DNA of 58,200 nucleotides. Source: Gammaproteobacteria bacterium UBA7803 (GTDB lineage: Bacteria > Pseudomonadota > Gammaproteobacteria > Pseudomonadales > Azotimanducaceae). The position numbers were made by a program, and so were the translations under genes. This document shows positions 31,322-40,036 of this stretch, one piece after another; positions within the stretch are counted from its first letter, which is position 1; the number at the start of each line of letters is the position of its first letter. Below the pieces are notes generated by a model. It was given only the letters and a program-made list of their open reading frames with translations, searched no databases and was not told where the DNA came from. The stretch is from NCBI GenBank assembly GCA_002480525.1, contig DLCH01000057.1:65612-123811 (forward strand), in the 5' to 3' direction.

Positions 31322-31702
31322 GTGACTCATTCCCAGGCAGCCGCCGTCGCGGCCCGACTCGACATCGCCCCGGCCGCGTCGCCGCACCGGATGGTGACGC
31401 TGCTGCTCGATGGCGCCATCGGCCGGCTCGGCCGCGCGGCGGACGAGCAGCCGCTGGCCGGCAGCGAGTCGCTGGCGGCGGCGGTCGCCATCATCGAGGC
31501 CCTGCAGGGCTCCCTCGACATGGCCCGCGGCGGTCTGCTCGCGGCCAATCTGAACGATCTCTACGACTACATGCTGCGCCGGCTCGGCCATGCCGCCAGC
31601 GCCGGCGACGCCGGTCCGCTGGCCGAGGTGGCCGGGCTGCTGGACACCATCCGCGAGGGGTGGGCGGCCATCGCGCCGGAGGTCGAAGCCTCGACGGCGT
31701 GA
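31322..31702 (+). CDS. Second FliS-family chaperone
   Basis: 126 residues from GTG 31322. It aligns by eye with the first FliS: SPHRMVTLLLDGAIGRLGRA against SPHQLVKMLVDGAVERVVQA, and GSLDMARGGLLAANLNDLYD against ASLDMEKGGEVAANLASLYD. The N-terminal helix that caps the flagellin groove in FliS is diverged (no Tyr in the usual AYQ position), so its client may differ. It has a FliA promoter of its own. Confidence 0.88.
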   Translation: MTHSQAAAVAARLDIAPAASPHRMVTLLLDGAIGRLGRAADEQPLAGSESLAAAVAIIEALQGSLDMARGGLLAANLNDLYDYMLRRLGHAASAGDAGPLAEVAGLLDTIREGWAAIAPEVEASTA

Positions 31703-31784
31703 CGGCGTTCACGCCCCGAGTGCCCCGGGGTGTGCAGCGCGCCAAGGAAATGGCGTCGAATCCACCGGAAACGCGTCCGGAGAT

Positions 31785-31832
31785 TTGACGTTTTCCAGGA
31801 CCGTACTTTACTTCCAGGCGTGATCGTCAAAG
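31785..31832 (+). promoter_or_regulatory. Possible fleQ promoter region with a TTGAC/GTCAA inverted repeat
   Basis: TTGACG (31785-31790) could be a -35 box with TTTACT or TTACTT (31807-31813) as a weak -10. TTTGACG (31784-31790) is repeated inverted as CGTCAAA (31826-31832). FleQ boxes of Pseudomonas contain GTCAA and TTGAC half-sites, although closer together. No sigma28 or sigma54 box is seen in the 160-base gap. Confidence 0.3.
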
Positions 31833-31862
31833 TTCTGACGAGCCGATGCCGGGAAGGAGAGT

Positions 31863-33182
31863 ATGAGTCAGTTTTCGGTGGCCATTGCCTGCCACGATCG
31901 TCGAGTCGCCGAGCGTCTCCAGCACTGCCTGGAGTTCATCGGCATCGATCCGGTTCTGCGCGCCCACGATCAGACGGGCGACGAGCCGGTGATCATCACC
32001 GACACCGACCTGCCGGCCGACGGCCAGGTGGTGATCCGCATCGGCTGTACCGCGCAGCCCGCCCCTGGAGAAGGTCCCACGCTCGCCTGGCCGCCCCGGC
32101 AGCATGACCTGGTCGCCACCCTGACGGCGGTACGTTCCGGGCTTGCCCGGGAGGCCGGCGCCAGCGACGCCCGGTTTCCCGGCCTGGTCGGCGACAGCGA
32201 CCCGATACGCCAGATCAAGCGCCTGATGGGACAGGTCGCGGAGAGCGACGCCACGGTGCTGCTGACCGGAGAGTCCGGCACCGGCAAGGACGTGGTCGCC
32301 CGCGGGCTGCATCAGGCCTCGGCGCGCCGCGGCGCGCCCTTCGTGCCGGTCAACTGCGGCGCGATTCCGGGCGAGCTGCTCGAGAGCGAGCTGTTCGGCC
32401 ACGAGAAAGGCGCCTTCACCGGCGCCCTGGACACCAAGAAGGGCCGCTTCGAGCTCGCCAACCACGGCACCCTGTTCCTCGACGAGATCGGCGACCTGCC
32501 GCTGCCGATGCAGGTGAAGCTGCTGCGGGCCATCCAGGACAAGCGCATCGAGCGCATCGGCTCGGCCCGATCCGTTCCCTGCGACGTGCGGATCATCGCG
32601 GCGACCAATCAGGATCTCGAGCGGCTCATCGCCGAAGGCCGCTTCCGCGAGGACCTCTACTACCGCCTGGCGGTATTCCCGATCGCGCTGCCGCCGCTGC
32701 GGGATCGGGCCGGCGACGTCGAAGCGATCGTGCGCCACCGGCTCGCCCAGATCGAGCGGGAGCGTGACGTCACGGTGACGCTGTCGGCGGATGCCTGGTC
32801 CGCGCTGGCCCGCTACGACTGGCCGGGCAACGTGCGCGAGCTGTCCAATCTGGTCGAGCGGCTGACCGTTCAGTACCCCAACGGCGTGGTCGACGTGGCG
32901 GACCTGCCGCTGCGGCTGCGGTCCGCGGGGGCGAGCCTGGACGCCGGTCCGGCGCTTCAGTCCGACCTGCCGCGCGGCGACGACGGTGAGCGGGGCGTGG
33001 TGCTGCCGGTGAACGGCATCGACCTGCGGGCCTATCTGGCGGACATGGAGCGCAGCCTGATCAAGCAGGCGCTCGACGACACCGAGTCGGTGGTGGCGCG
33101 GGCGGCGGATCGTCTGCACATCCGCAGGACCACGCTGGTCGAGAAGATGCGCAAGTACGGCATCACGCGGGAAGCGGTCTGA
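31863..33182 (+). CDS. fleQ: FleQ/FlrA-type sigma54-dependent flagellar master regulator
   Basis: 439 residues. N-terminal FleQ-type domain (about 1-100) without canonical receiver residues, AAA+ domain with Walker A GESGTGKD (136-143), sigma54-contacting GAFTGA (183-188), Walker B TLFLDEI, and arginine-finger region. The C-terminal Fis-type helix-turn-helix includes VVARAADRLHIRRTTLVEKM. FleQ starts the flagellar cascade and in Pseudomonas binds c-di-GMP and FleN. Its stop overlaps the start of the next activator by one base (TGATG), which leaves no room for a kinase gene between them. Confidence 0.95.
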   Translation: MSQFSVAIACHDRRVAERLQHCLEFIGIDPVLRAHDQTGDEPVIITDTDLPADGQVVIRIGCTAQPAPGEGPTLAWPPRQHDLVATLTAVRSGLAREAGASDARFPGLVGDSDPIRQIKRLMGQVAESDATVLLTGESGTGKDVVARGLHQASARRGAPFVPVNCGAIPGELLESELFGHEKGAFTGALDTKKGRFELANHGTLFLDEIGDLPLPMQVKLLRAIQDKRIERIGSARSVPCDVRIIAATNQDLERLIAEGRFREDLYYRLAVFPIALPPLRDRAGDVEAIVRHRLAQIERERDVTVTLSADAWSALARYDWPGNVRELSNLVERLTVQYPNGVVDVADLPLRLRSAGASLDAGPALQSDLPRGDDGERGVVLPVNGIDLRAYLADMERSLIKQALDDTESVVARAADRLHIRRTTLVEKMRKYGITREAV

Positions 33183-34519
33183 TGGCGCTGGCTGTCCAGA
33201 CCCACGGCGCCGATGCGCCGCCCGCGGCCGAGGTGCTGGTGCTGGATCCCGCCGGTTCGGCCGGCGCGCTGATGCGCCGGGTCGTAAACGCCGGCCTGCC
33301 GTGCCGCGTCGAGGCCACGCTGGAAGCGGTGCTGCGCGGCGTCGAGCGGCATCCGGTGGCGGTGGTCGTCGCGGACGCGGACGCGGCCGCCGAGGGTTCG
33401 GTGGTGCTGGGCGAGCTGCGGCGGATCGCGCCGCTGGTGCCGGTGGTGCTGATCGGCCGGGTCGAGGATCCCGCGCGGGTGGTCGCCGCACTGCGACAGG
33501 GCGCGGCCGACTTTCTCGGCCAGGACGTCGACGCCGGCAAGCTGGCGGCGGTGCTGTCCGGCTACCTCAAGGGCCGTCAGGACGCGCCGGTGTTCCAGTC
33601 CGCCGCCAGCCGCAACAGCTTCGAGCTGGCGAGCCGGGTGGCGCGCACCGACGTGTCGGTGCTGATCACCGGCGAGTCCGGCACCGGCAAGGAAGTGGTG
33701 GCGCGTTTCATTCACCAGCAGTCGAACCGGGCCGCCGGTCCGTTCGTCGGGGTGAACTGCGCGGCCATTCCCGAGCACATGATGGAGGCGACCCTGTTCG
33801 GGCACGAGAAGGGCGCCTTCACCGGCGCGCATCAGACCCGGCCGGGCAAGTTCGAGGTCTGCGACGGCGGCACCCTGCTGCTCGACGAGATCTCCGAGAT
33901 GAGCCTCGAGCTGCAGGCCAAGCTGCTGCGGGTGCTGCAGGAGCGCGAGGTCGAACGGATCGGCGCGCACAAGCCCCGGTCCGTGGACGTGCGCGTGCTG
34001 GCGACCTCGAACCGCGATCTCAAGGAGGCGGTGCGCGAGGGCAGGTTCCGTGAGGACCTGTACTTCCGGCTCAGCGTGTTCCCGCTGCAGCTCGAGCCGC
34101 TGCGTCAGCGCGTCGAGGACATCGTGCCGCTGGCGGAGTGGTTCCTGGCCAAGCACGGCGCCCGCATGGGACGTCCCGACGCGGCCCTGTCGCCGGCGGC
34201 GCGGGAGGTGCTGGTGACGCATCCCTGGCCGGGCAACGTGCGCGAACTCGAGAACGCCATCCAGCGGGCGCTGGTGATGGTCGACGGCACCGCCGTCGAG
34301 CCGGAGCATCTCGGCATCGACGGCCCGTCCGCGGCGGCGGCGCCGGACGGTGCGGCGCTCGAGACCCGTGTCCGCGACGCCGAGGAAACCCTGATTCAGC
34401 AGACCCTGGCGAGCTGCAACGGGCGGCGCAAGGACGCCGCCCGGGCGCTTGGCATCAGCGAGCGCACGCTGCGCTACAAGCTGGCGCGGCTGCGTGAGAG
34501 AGAGGAGTTGGTTCCGTGA
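33182..34519 (+). CDS. fleR: FleR/FlrC-type sigma54 activator with a degenerate receiver domain
   Basis: 445 residues. The N-terminal 125 residues have receiver-like alternation, but key positions are lost: the acidic pair is D22-P23, the Thr/Ser position reads Gly92 (VLIGRVED), and the invariant Lys is Gln114 (FLGQDVD). An Asp remains near the acceptor site (VVVADADA). The AAA+ domain is complete with Walker A GESGTGKE (164-171) and GAFTGA (211-216), and the C-terminal helix-turn-helix ends DAARALGISERTLRYKLARL. No FleS-type kinase is adjacent. It probably activates the flgB and fliK promoters, but phosphorylation control looks doubtful. Confidence 0.9.
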   Translation: MALAVQTHGADAPPAAEVLVLDPAGSAGALMRRVVNAGLPCRVEATLEAVLRGVERHPVAVVVADADAAAEGSVVLGELRRIAPLVPVVLIGRVEDPARVVAALRQGAADFLGQDVDAGKLAAVLSGYLKGRQDAPVFQSAASRNSFELASRVARTDVSVLITGESGTGKEVVARFIHQQSNRAAGPFVGVNCAAIPEHMMEATLFGHEKGAFTGAHQTRPGKFEVCDGGTLLLDEISEMSLELQAKLLRVLQEREVERIGAHKPRSVDVRVLATSNRDLKEAVREGRFREDLYFRLSVFPLQLEPLRQRVEDIVPLAEWFLAKHGARMGRPDAALSPAAREVLVTHPWPGNVRELENAIQRALVMVDGTAVEPEHLGIDGPSAAAAPDGAALETRVRDAEETLIQQTLASCNGRRKDAARALGISERTLRYKLARLREREELVP

Positions 34520-34860
34520 GCGAGATCGGCATGCGCAGCGACGTTCAGAGCGTGCTCGCGCAGATGAAGCTGCTGCAGGCTCAGGCCCAGGCGGAGCTGC
34601 GGCCTCCGGTGGAGGAGACCACGAAGCCGGGTCCGGCGTCGGACAGCTTCGCGACCCTGCTCAGGTCCGCGACCGACAGCGTCAACGAGCTGCAGCAGGC
34701 GTCGGGAGATCTGAGCACGCGCTTCGCGAAGGGTGAGACCAGCGATCTGGTGAGCGTGATGGTCGCCAGTCAGAAGGCGAGCGTGGCGTTTCAGGGCCTG
34801 GTGCACACCCGCAATCAGCTGGTCAATGCGTACCAGGAAATCATGAACATGGCGATCTGA
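34516..34860 (+). CDS. fliE: Flagellar hook-basal body protein FliE
   Basis: 114 residues. C-terminal half SFATLLRSATDSVNELQQAS and VMVASQKASVAFQGLVHTRN, ending in NQLVNAYQEIMNM, the family signature. It joins the MS ring to the rod. GTG start at 34516 overlapping the fleR stop by 4 bases (GTGA). First gene of fliEFGHIJ. Confidence 0.95.
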   Translation: MSEIGMRSDVQSVLAQMKLLQAQAQAELRPPVEETTKPGPASDSFATLLRSATDSVNELQQASGDLSTRFAKGETSDLVSVMVASQKASVAFQGLVHTRNQLVNAYQEIMNMAI

Positions 34861-34873
34861 GTGAGCACCGATC

Positions 34874-36535
34874 ATGGCTGACATGCCCGCCGAAGTCTCC
34901 GCCAATCCGCCAGCGCCCCGGCCGGCCGCCGGGCGCGGACTCGACATGAGTTTCCTGGTCGGTTTCGGCAGCCTGCCCATCGTTCGTCAGATCGGCCTGA
35001 TGATCGGTCTGGCCGCCAGCGTCGCCCTGGGCGTCGCCGTCGTGCTCTGGAGCCAGGACGAGGAATACCGGCCGCTGACCGGCGTCGTGTCCGCGCGCCA
35101 GACCAACGAGGTGGCCGAGGTGCTCAGCAGCAGCGGCATCCCGCATCGGCTCGACCCGGCTTCGGGCATGCTGCTGGTGCCCGCCGAGCGGATCCACGAG
35201 GCGCGCATGAAGATGGCCGGCGCCAACGTGGTCGACGGCTCCCAGATGGGCTTCGAGCTGCTCGATCAGGAGCAGGGCTTCGGCGTGAGTCAGTTCATGG
35301 AGGTGGCCCGCTACCGGCGCAGCCTCGAGGGCGAACTCGCGCGCAGCATCGCGTCGCTGAACTCGGTTCACAACGCGCGCGTGCACCTGGCGATTCCCAA
35401 GCGAACGGCGTTCGTGCGCGATCAGCGCAAGGCCACGGCCAGCGTCACCCTGGCGCTGGCGCCGGGCGCCACTCTGGACGGTGATCAGGTCCAGGCGGTC
35501 ATGAATCTGGTCGCGGGCGCGGTGCCGGAACTGTCGCCGGAGGATGTCGCCGTGGTGGACCAGCGCGGCGCGCTGCTGTCGCGCAAGGACGAGGATCCGG
35601 CGCTCGAGCGCACCGAGCGGCAGCTCGCCTACATCCAGCGGCTGGAGGCCAAGCTGCAGGAGAAGGTCGCCAACATTCTCACCACGGTGGCGGGTCCGGA
35701 CCGGTTCCGGGCGGAGGTCAATGCCGACGTGGACTTCACCACGGTGGAGGAGACGGAGGAATCCTACGACCCCGAGCAGAGCGTGCTGCGCAGCGAGCAG
35801 AATCTGGAGGAGTCGCGCACCGGCGGCAACCTCGCGGCCGGCATTCCCGGCGCGCTGGCCAACCAGCCCCCGGGCGGCGGCGTCGCGCCGGAGACGGCGG
35901 AGCAGGCCGTGGGCGCCCCGGGCGCGGCGGCCCGGCCGGAGCAGACCCGGATCCAGTCGACCCGCAACTTCGAGGTGGACCGGACCATCAGCCACACCCG
36001 CCATCAGGCCGGCCAGGTGGCGCGCCTGACCGTGTCCGTGGTGCTCGACGACGTGCGGCCCGGCGGTGCGGCGGCGGACGCCGAAGGGGATCAGCCGGCC
36101 TGGTCCGACGCCGAGCTCGAACGCGTCTCGGCGCTGGTCAAGACCGCCGTCGGCTTCCGTGAGGACCGGGGCGACACCGTCACCGTGATGAGCAGCCCGT
36201 TCGTGCTCGGTGAGGTGGATCCGGTGGAAGCCTCGCCGTTCTGGATGGAGCCCTGGTTCCTGGAGCTCATGAAGCAGGTGCTGGGCGCCATCATCGTGCT
36301 GCTGATCGTGATCGTGCTGCTGCGGCCGCTGTTCCGCAATCTGAGCGATGCCGGGGAGTCGATCCGGAACCACAAGAACATGGCGCTCCAGGCCCAGGCG
36401 GCGGCCGCCGGCGGCGGCGCCGTCGCCGGCCAGCTCGGCAGCGACCGCAAGCTGGAATCGGTGCGCACGCTGGTGCACGAGCAGCCCGAGACCGTGGCGC
36501 GGGTGGTGAAGCAGTGGACCCTCGGCAATGAGTGA
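34874..36535 (+). CDS. fliF: Flagellar MS-ring protein FliF
   Basis: 553 residues, normal for the family. Membrane segment near residues 36-57, periplasmic ring-building domains with ALPxAxxS-like SQFMEVARYRRSLEGELARS and ARVHLAIPKRTAFVRDQRKA, an extended loop with low-complexity Gly/Ala/Pro, second membrane segment at about residues 470-490, and the cytoplasmic tail that binds FliG. Overlaps fliG by 8 bases. Confidence 0.96.
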   Translation: MADMPAEVSANPPAPRPAAGRGLDMSFLVGFGSLPIVRQIGLMIGLAASVALGVAVVLWSQDEEYRPLTGVVSARQTNEVAEVLSSSGIPHRLDPASGMLLVPAERIHEARMKMAGANVVDGSQMGFELLDQEQGFGVSQFMEVARYRRSLEGELARSIASLNSVHNARVHLAIPKRTAFVRDQRKATASVTLALAPGATLDGDQVQAVMNLVAGAVPELSPEDVAVVDQRGALLSRKDEDPALERTERQLAYIQRLEAKLQEKVANILTTVAGPDRFRAEVNADVDFTTVEETEESYDPEQSVLRSEQNLEESRTGGNLAAGIPGALANQPPGGGVAPETAEQAVGAPGAAARPEQTRIQSTRNFEVDRTISHTRHQAGQVARLTVSVVLDDVRPGGAAADAEGDQPAWSDAELERVSALVKTAVGFREDRGDTVTVMSSPFVLGEVDPVEASPFWMEPWFLELMKQVLGAIIVLLIVIVLLRPLFRNLSDAGESIRNHKNMALQAQAAAAGGGAVAGQLGSDRKLESVRTLVHEQPETVARVVKQWTLGNE

Positions 36536-37562
36536 GAATTCGATGGTCGCCAAGGGCGACGGAGCCGTCAGCAGCCGCAGCTCACTGGAGCGCGCGGCGA
36601 TCCTGATGCTGGTGCTCGGCGAGAAGGACGCGGCGCAGATCCTCAAGCGCCTGGATGCCCACGGCGTGCACAAGCTGGGCAAGGCGATGACCCAGCTCGG
36701 CGACATCAAGCGGGCCGACGTGGAAGCGGCCCTCGACAGCTTTCTGGGTGAGGTCGGCGACGAGTCCAGCGTGCCCCTCGACTCCGAGACCTACCTCAAG
36801 CGCCTGCTGGTGGACGCCATCGGCGAGGAGAAGGCCATGGAGGTGCTCGAGCGGATCTTCGGCGAGAACACCAACGCCCTGGAGAAGCTGCGCTGGCTGG
36901 ACGCCCGCAGCATCTCCGAGTTCGTCTCCAAGGAACACCCCCAGGTGCAGGCCATCATCCTGTCCTATCTGCCGCCGGAACTGGCGGCGGAGGTGCTCGA
37001 CCTGCTGGACGACGAGGACCGGACCGCCGACCTGATCATGCGGATCGCCACCCTGGATTCGCTGTCGCCCAATGCCCTGCGGGAGGTCAACGAGATCATC
37101 GAGGAGGAGCTGGTCGGCTTCACGTCGACCCGGTTCATGTCCTTCGGCGGCAAGAAGGTGGCCGCGGAGATCCTCAACGGCATGGACAGCCGGGTCGAGG
37201 AGGAGGTGATGAACAGCATCCGCAACGCCAACGAAGTGCTCGGCCAGGAGATCGAGGAACTGATGTTCGTGTTTGCCGACCTGGCCGACGTGCAGGATCG
37301 GGACATCCAGACCCTGCTGCGGGAGGTGTCCACGGACTCCCTGAAGCTGGCGCTGAAGGGCGCGGAGGATCGGGTCAAGGATCGCATCATCGGCAACATC
37401 TCCAAGCGGGCGGCGGAGCTGCTGCTCGAAGACATGGAGGTCATGGGTCCGGTGCGGCTGTCCGACGTCGAGGCCGCCCAGAAGGAGATCATCGCGATCG
37501 CCCGGCGTCTCGCCGACAGCGGCGAGATCGTGCTCGGCAACAGCTCCGAGGAGATGGTCTGA
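36528..37562 (+). CDS. fliG: Flagellar motor switch protein FliG
   Basis: 344 residues. N-terminal FliF-binding domain, middle EHPQVQAIILSYLPPELAAE, and C-terminal torque domain with FADLADVQDRDIQTLLREVS and KDRIIGNISKRAAELLLEDM. These contain the conserved charged residues that face the stator. Start ATG at 36528 inside the end of fliF. Normal length. Confidence 0.97.
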   Translation: MSENSMVAKGDGAVSSRSSLERAAILMLVLGEKDAAQILKRLDAHGVHKLGKAMTQLGDIKRADVEAALDSFLGEVGDESSVPLDSETYLKRLLVDAIGEEKAMEVLERIFGENTNALEKLRWLDARSISEFVSKEHPQVQAIILSYLPPELAAEVLDLLDDEDRTADLIMRIATLDSLSPNALREVNEIIEEELVGFTSTRFMSFGGKKVAAEILNGMDSRVEEEVMNSIRNANEVLGQEIEELMFVFADLADVQDRDIQTLLREVSTDSLKLALKGAEDRVKDRIIGNISKRAAELLLEDMEVMGPVRLSDVEAAQKEIIAIARRLADSGEIVLGNSSEEMV

Positions 37563-37610
37563 TGCGGCCGGCATCGATCGGCAGGGTGGCCGCCGGGAGC
37601 GTCGCGTACC

Positions 37611-38165
37611 GTGGGTGAGGCGTTCGTCTGGCCGGATCTCGGGGCCCGCCCGTCCGTCGGCGAGGCGCCGGAGGCCGTCCGCCGTCAGGCCGAGGAGGCC
37701 GGGCACGCCGAGGGCTATGCCCGGGGGCTCGAGGAAGGCCGCGCCGCCGCCAGGGCGGAGGTCGAGACGCTCCGCGGCGAGCTGGCCCGCGCCCTGGAAG
37801 AGGTCGACGCCCGGCTCGCCGCCCTGTCGGACCGGCGTGCGGATCAGCTCGCAGAAATGCTGCGCGCCCTGTGTCACAAAGTGATCGGCTGGGAGCTGAC
37901 CACCAGCCACGAACTGCTCGAGGAGATCGTCGCCGAGGGCATGTCGAGGCTGGAGGCCGAGGCCGGAGAAGCCGAGGTGTATCTGAACCCGGAGGATCAC
38001 GCGCTGATCGTCGCCGCCTATCACGGCAGCCTGAAACTGCATCCCGATCCCCAGGTGCCGCGCTGCGGCGTATCGGTGCGGCTGCCCGTGCAGGCCGCGG
38101 ACTTCCACCCCGGCGATCTCGTCGATCAGCTCTTCGAGGCGGCGCGCCGTGACCTCGCCGGCTGA
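37611..38165 (+). CDS. fliH: Flagellar assembly protein FliH
   Basis: 184 residues. FliH holds the FliI ATPase in check and links it to the C ring. N-terminal WPDL peptide (EAFVWPDLGARP), which contacts FliN/FlhA in the family, then Ala/Glu-rich helix with AEEAGHAEGYARGLEEGRAA, and C-terminal domain. Start is GTG 37611 with GGGAG 11 bases upstream. The 48 bases after fliG contain no better start. Confidence 0.9.
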   Translation: MGEAFVWPDLGARPSVGEAPEAVRRQAEEAGHAEGYARGLEEGRAAARAEVETLRGELARALEEVDARLAALSDRRADQLAEMLRALCHKVIGWELTTSHELLEEIVAEGMSRLEAEAGEAEVYLNPEDHALIVAAYHGSLKLHPDPQVPRCGVSVRLPVQAADFHPGDLVDQLFEAARRDLAG

Positions 38166-39528
38166 GCGGGTCGGCCTGGCCATCGAGGCGGGCCTGGCCG
38201 GGCTGGGTCCGCGCTTCGAGCTGAAGGGCCGGGTGCGCCGGGTGATCGGCGAGACCGTCGCGGTCAGCGGTTGCCCGCTGGGCCTCGGCGAGCGCTGTCG
38301 CATTGACATCGGCGCCAAGCATGTGGACGCGGAGGTCATCGGCCTCGCCGACGGCGAGATCCTGGTGCAGCCGCTGGCGGACATCCGCGGGCTGTCCGTG
38401 GGCGCGCTGGTCGAGCCGGTGCGTCACACCGTGGAGCCCTGCCTGGATCACGTGCTCGGACGGGTCATGACGGGCCTGCTCGAGCCCGTCGACGGCGGCC
38501 CCGAGATCCCCGTCAGCCGGCGGGACCAGGGCATTCCGGAAAGCATCAATCCACTCATCCGGGCGCCGATCACGGAGCAGTTCGATCTCGGCATCCGGGC
38601 GATCAACGCGCTGATGTCCGTCGGCGTGGGCCAGCGCATCGGCCTGTTCGCCGGCAGCGGCGTCGGCAAGAGCGTGTTGCTCGGCATGATCGGCCGTTAT
38701 GCCAAGGCGGACGTGGTGGTGGTGGGGCTGATCGGCGAGCGGGGCAGGGAGGTCCGTGAGTTCATCGAGGAGAACCTCGGCGTCGGGCTCAGGAACTCGG
38801 TGGTGGTGGCGTCGCCGGCGGACGATTCCCCGGTGCTGCGCATCCGGGCCGCGTTCGCGGCCACCCGGATCGCCGAGCGCTTCCGCGCCGAAGGCAAGCG
38901 GGTGCTGCTGATGATGGACTCCCTGACCCGGGTGGCCCAGGCCCAGCGGGAAGTGGGGCTGGCCGCCGGCGAGCCGCCGACCACCAAGGGCTACACGCCG
39001 TCGGTGTTCCGGCTGCTGCCGCGGCTGGTGGAGCGGGCGGGGAACCTGTCCCGCGGCGAAGGTTCCATCACGGCGGTGTACACCGTGCTGACCGAGGAGG
39101 ACGACCTCCAGGAGCCGGTGGCGGATGCGGCCAGGGCCATCCTCGACGGCCACATCGTGCTCAATCGGGGCCTCGCCGAGGCCGGCGTGTATCCGGCCAT
39201 CGACGTCTCGAGCTCCATCAGCCGGGTGATGTCCCGGGTGGTCGACGCCGAGCAGGAGACGTCCGCCCGGCTGTTCAAGCAGCTCTGGAGCCGCTACCGG
39301 GAGCAGGAGGACCTGATCAACGTGGGCGCCTACCAGGCCGGCTCGGACCCGCTGACCGACCAGGCCATCGCCATGCAGCCCCAGCTCCGGGCATTCGTCA
39401 GCCAGGGCATGGGCGAGGTGGTGTCCAGGGAACAGAGCGCCGCCGCGCTGCGCGCCCTCATGGCGGCACCGGACAGGACATCGAATCGACACGTGAAATC
39501 ACCGGAGACGGTCCATGGCCAGACCTGA
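38149..39528 (+). CDS. fliI: Flagellar export ATPase FliI
   Basis: 459 residues. Homologous to F1 beta. Walker A AGSGVGKSVLLG, Walker B region VLLMMDSLTRVAQAQRE, and the ERGREVREF catalytic region are all intact. It drives substrate unfolding at the flagellar type III gate. GTG start at 38149 inside the end of fliH (17-base overlap). Confidence 0.97.
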   Translation: MTSPAERVGLAIEAGLAGLGPRFELKGRVRRVIGETVAVSGCPLGLGERCRIDIGAKHVDAEVIGLADGEILVQPLADIRGLSVGALVEPVRHTVEPCLDHVLGRVMTGLLEPVDGGPEIPVSRRDQGIPESINPLIRAPITEQFDLGIRAINALMSVGVGQRIGLFAGSGVGKSVLLGMIGRYAKADVVVVGLIGERGREVREFIEENLGVGLRNSVVVASPADDSPVLRIRAAFAATRIAERFRAEGKRVLLMMDSLTRVAQAQREVGLAAGEPPTTKGYTPSVFRLLPRLVERAGNLSRGEGSITAVYTVLTEEDDLQEPVADAARAILDGHIVLNRGLAEAGVYPAIDVSSSISRVMSRVVDAEQETSARLFKQLWSRYREQEDLINVGAYQAGSDPLTDQAIAMQPQLRAFVSQGMGEVVSREQSAAALRALMAAPDRTSNRHVKSPETVHGQT

Positions 39529-39955
39529 CGCCAAGCTGCAGACGCTGATGCGGCTGTTGAGCCATCGGGAAGCGGAGGCGAAGCGGCGGCTGGCCGCCCA
39601 TCGCGAGGCGGTGGCTGGCGCCGAGGCCCAGGCCGAGCAGCTCAGCGGTCTGGCGCGGGAATACGAGACCCGGCTGCAGACGGCCGGCAGCGCCGGGCTG
39701 AACGCCGGCGAGATGCGCATGTGGCGTCAGTTCAACCGCTCCCTGGGCGACGTGGTCGACGTCCAGGGCGTTCAGGTCGAGCGCCTGCGCGCTGAGCTCG
39801 AACAGGCCCAGTCCGCCTGTCTGGCGGCGCTGGTGAAGCGCCGCGGCGGCGAACGGCTGGAAGCGTCCGAGCGTCACCGGCAGGCGAGCCTGGAGCGTCG
39901 CCGGGAGCGGGTACAGGCATCGGACCAGGCGGCGCGCCGGGACCGGTCCGACTGA
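39515..39955 (+). CDS. fliJ: Flagellar export chaperone FliJ
   Basis: 146 residues forming one long coiled coil (EAEAKRRLAAHREAVAGAEA, then RHRQASLERRRERVQASDQA), which inserts in the FliI hexamer like the gamma subunit of F1. Overlaps the end of fliI by 14 bases. It is the last gene before the fliK promoter. Confidence 0.88.
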   Translation: MARPDAKLQTLMRLLSHREAEAKRRLAAHREAVAGAEAQAEQLSGLAREYETRLQTAGSAGLNAGEMRMWRQFNRSLGDVVDVQGVQVERLRAELEQAQSACLAALVKRRGGERLEASERHRQASLERRRERVQASDQAARRDRSD

Positions 39956-39975
39956 TTTCCGCCGCCATGGCGAGT

Positions 39976-39992
39976 TGGCAACGATCTTGCAG
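39976..39992 (+). promoter_or_regulatory. Sigma54 promoter for fliK
   Basis: TGGCAA, 5 bases, TTGCAG: conserved GG and GC with the correct N10 spacing and a full TTGCA -12 element. Start expected near 40002, leader about 35 bases to the fliK ATG. It lies just past the fliJ stop. Confidence 0.8.
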
Positions 39993-40036
39993 TCTCCAAC
40001 GCCAACTCGTACGCGACCGGATCGCGCAAGGCAGCC

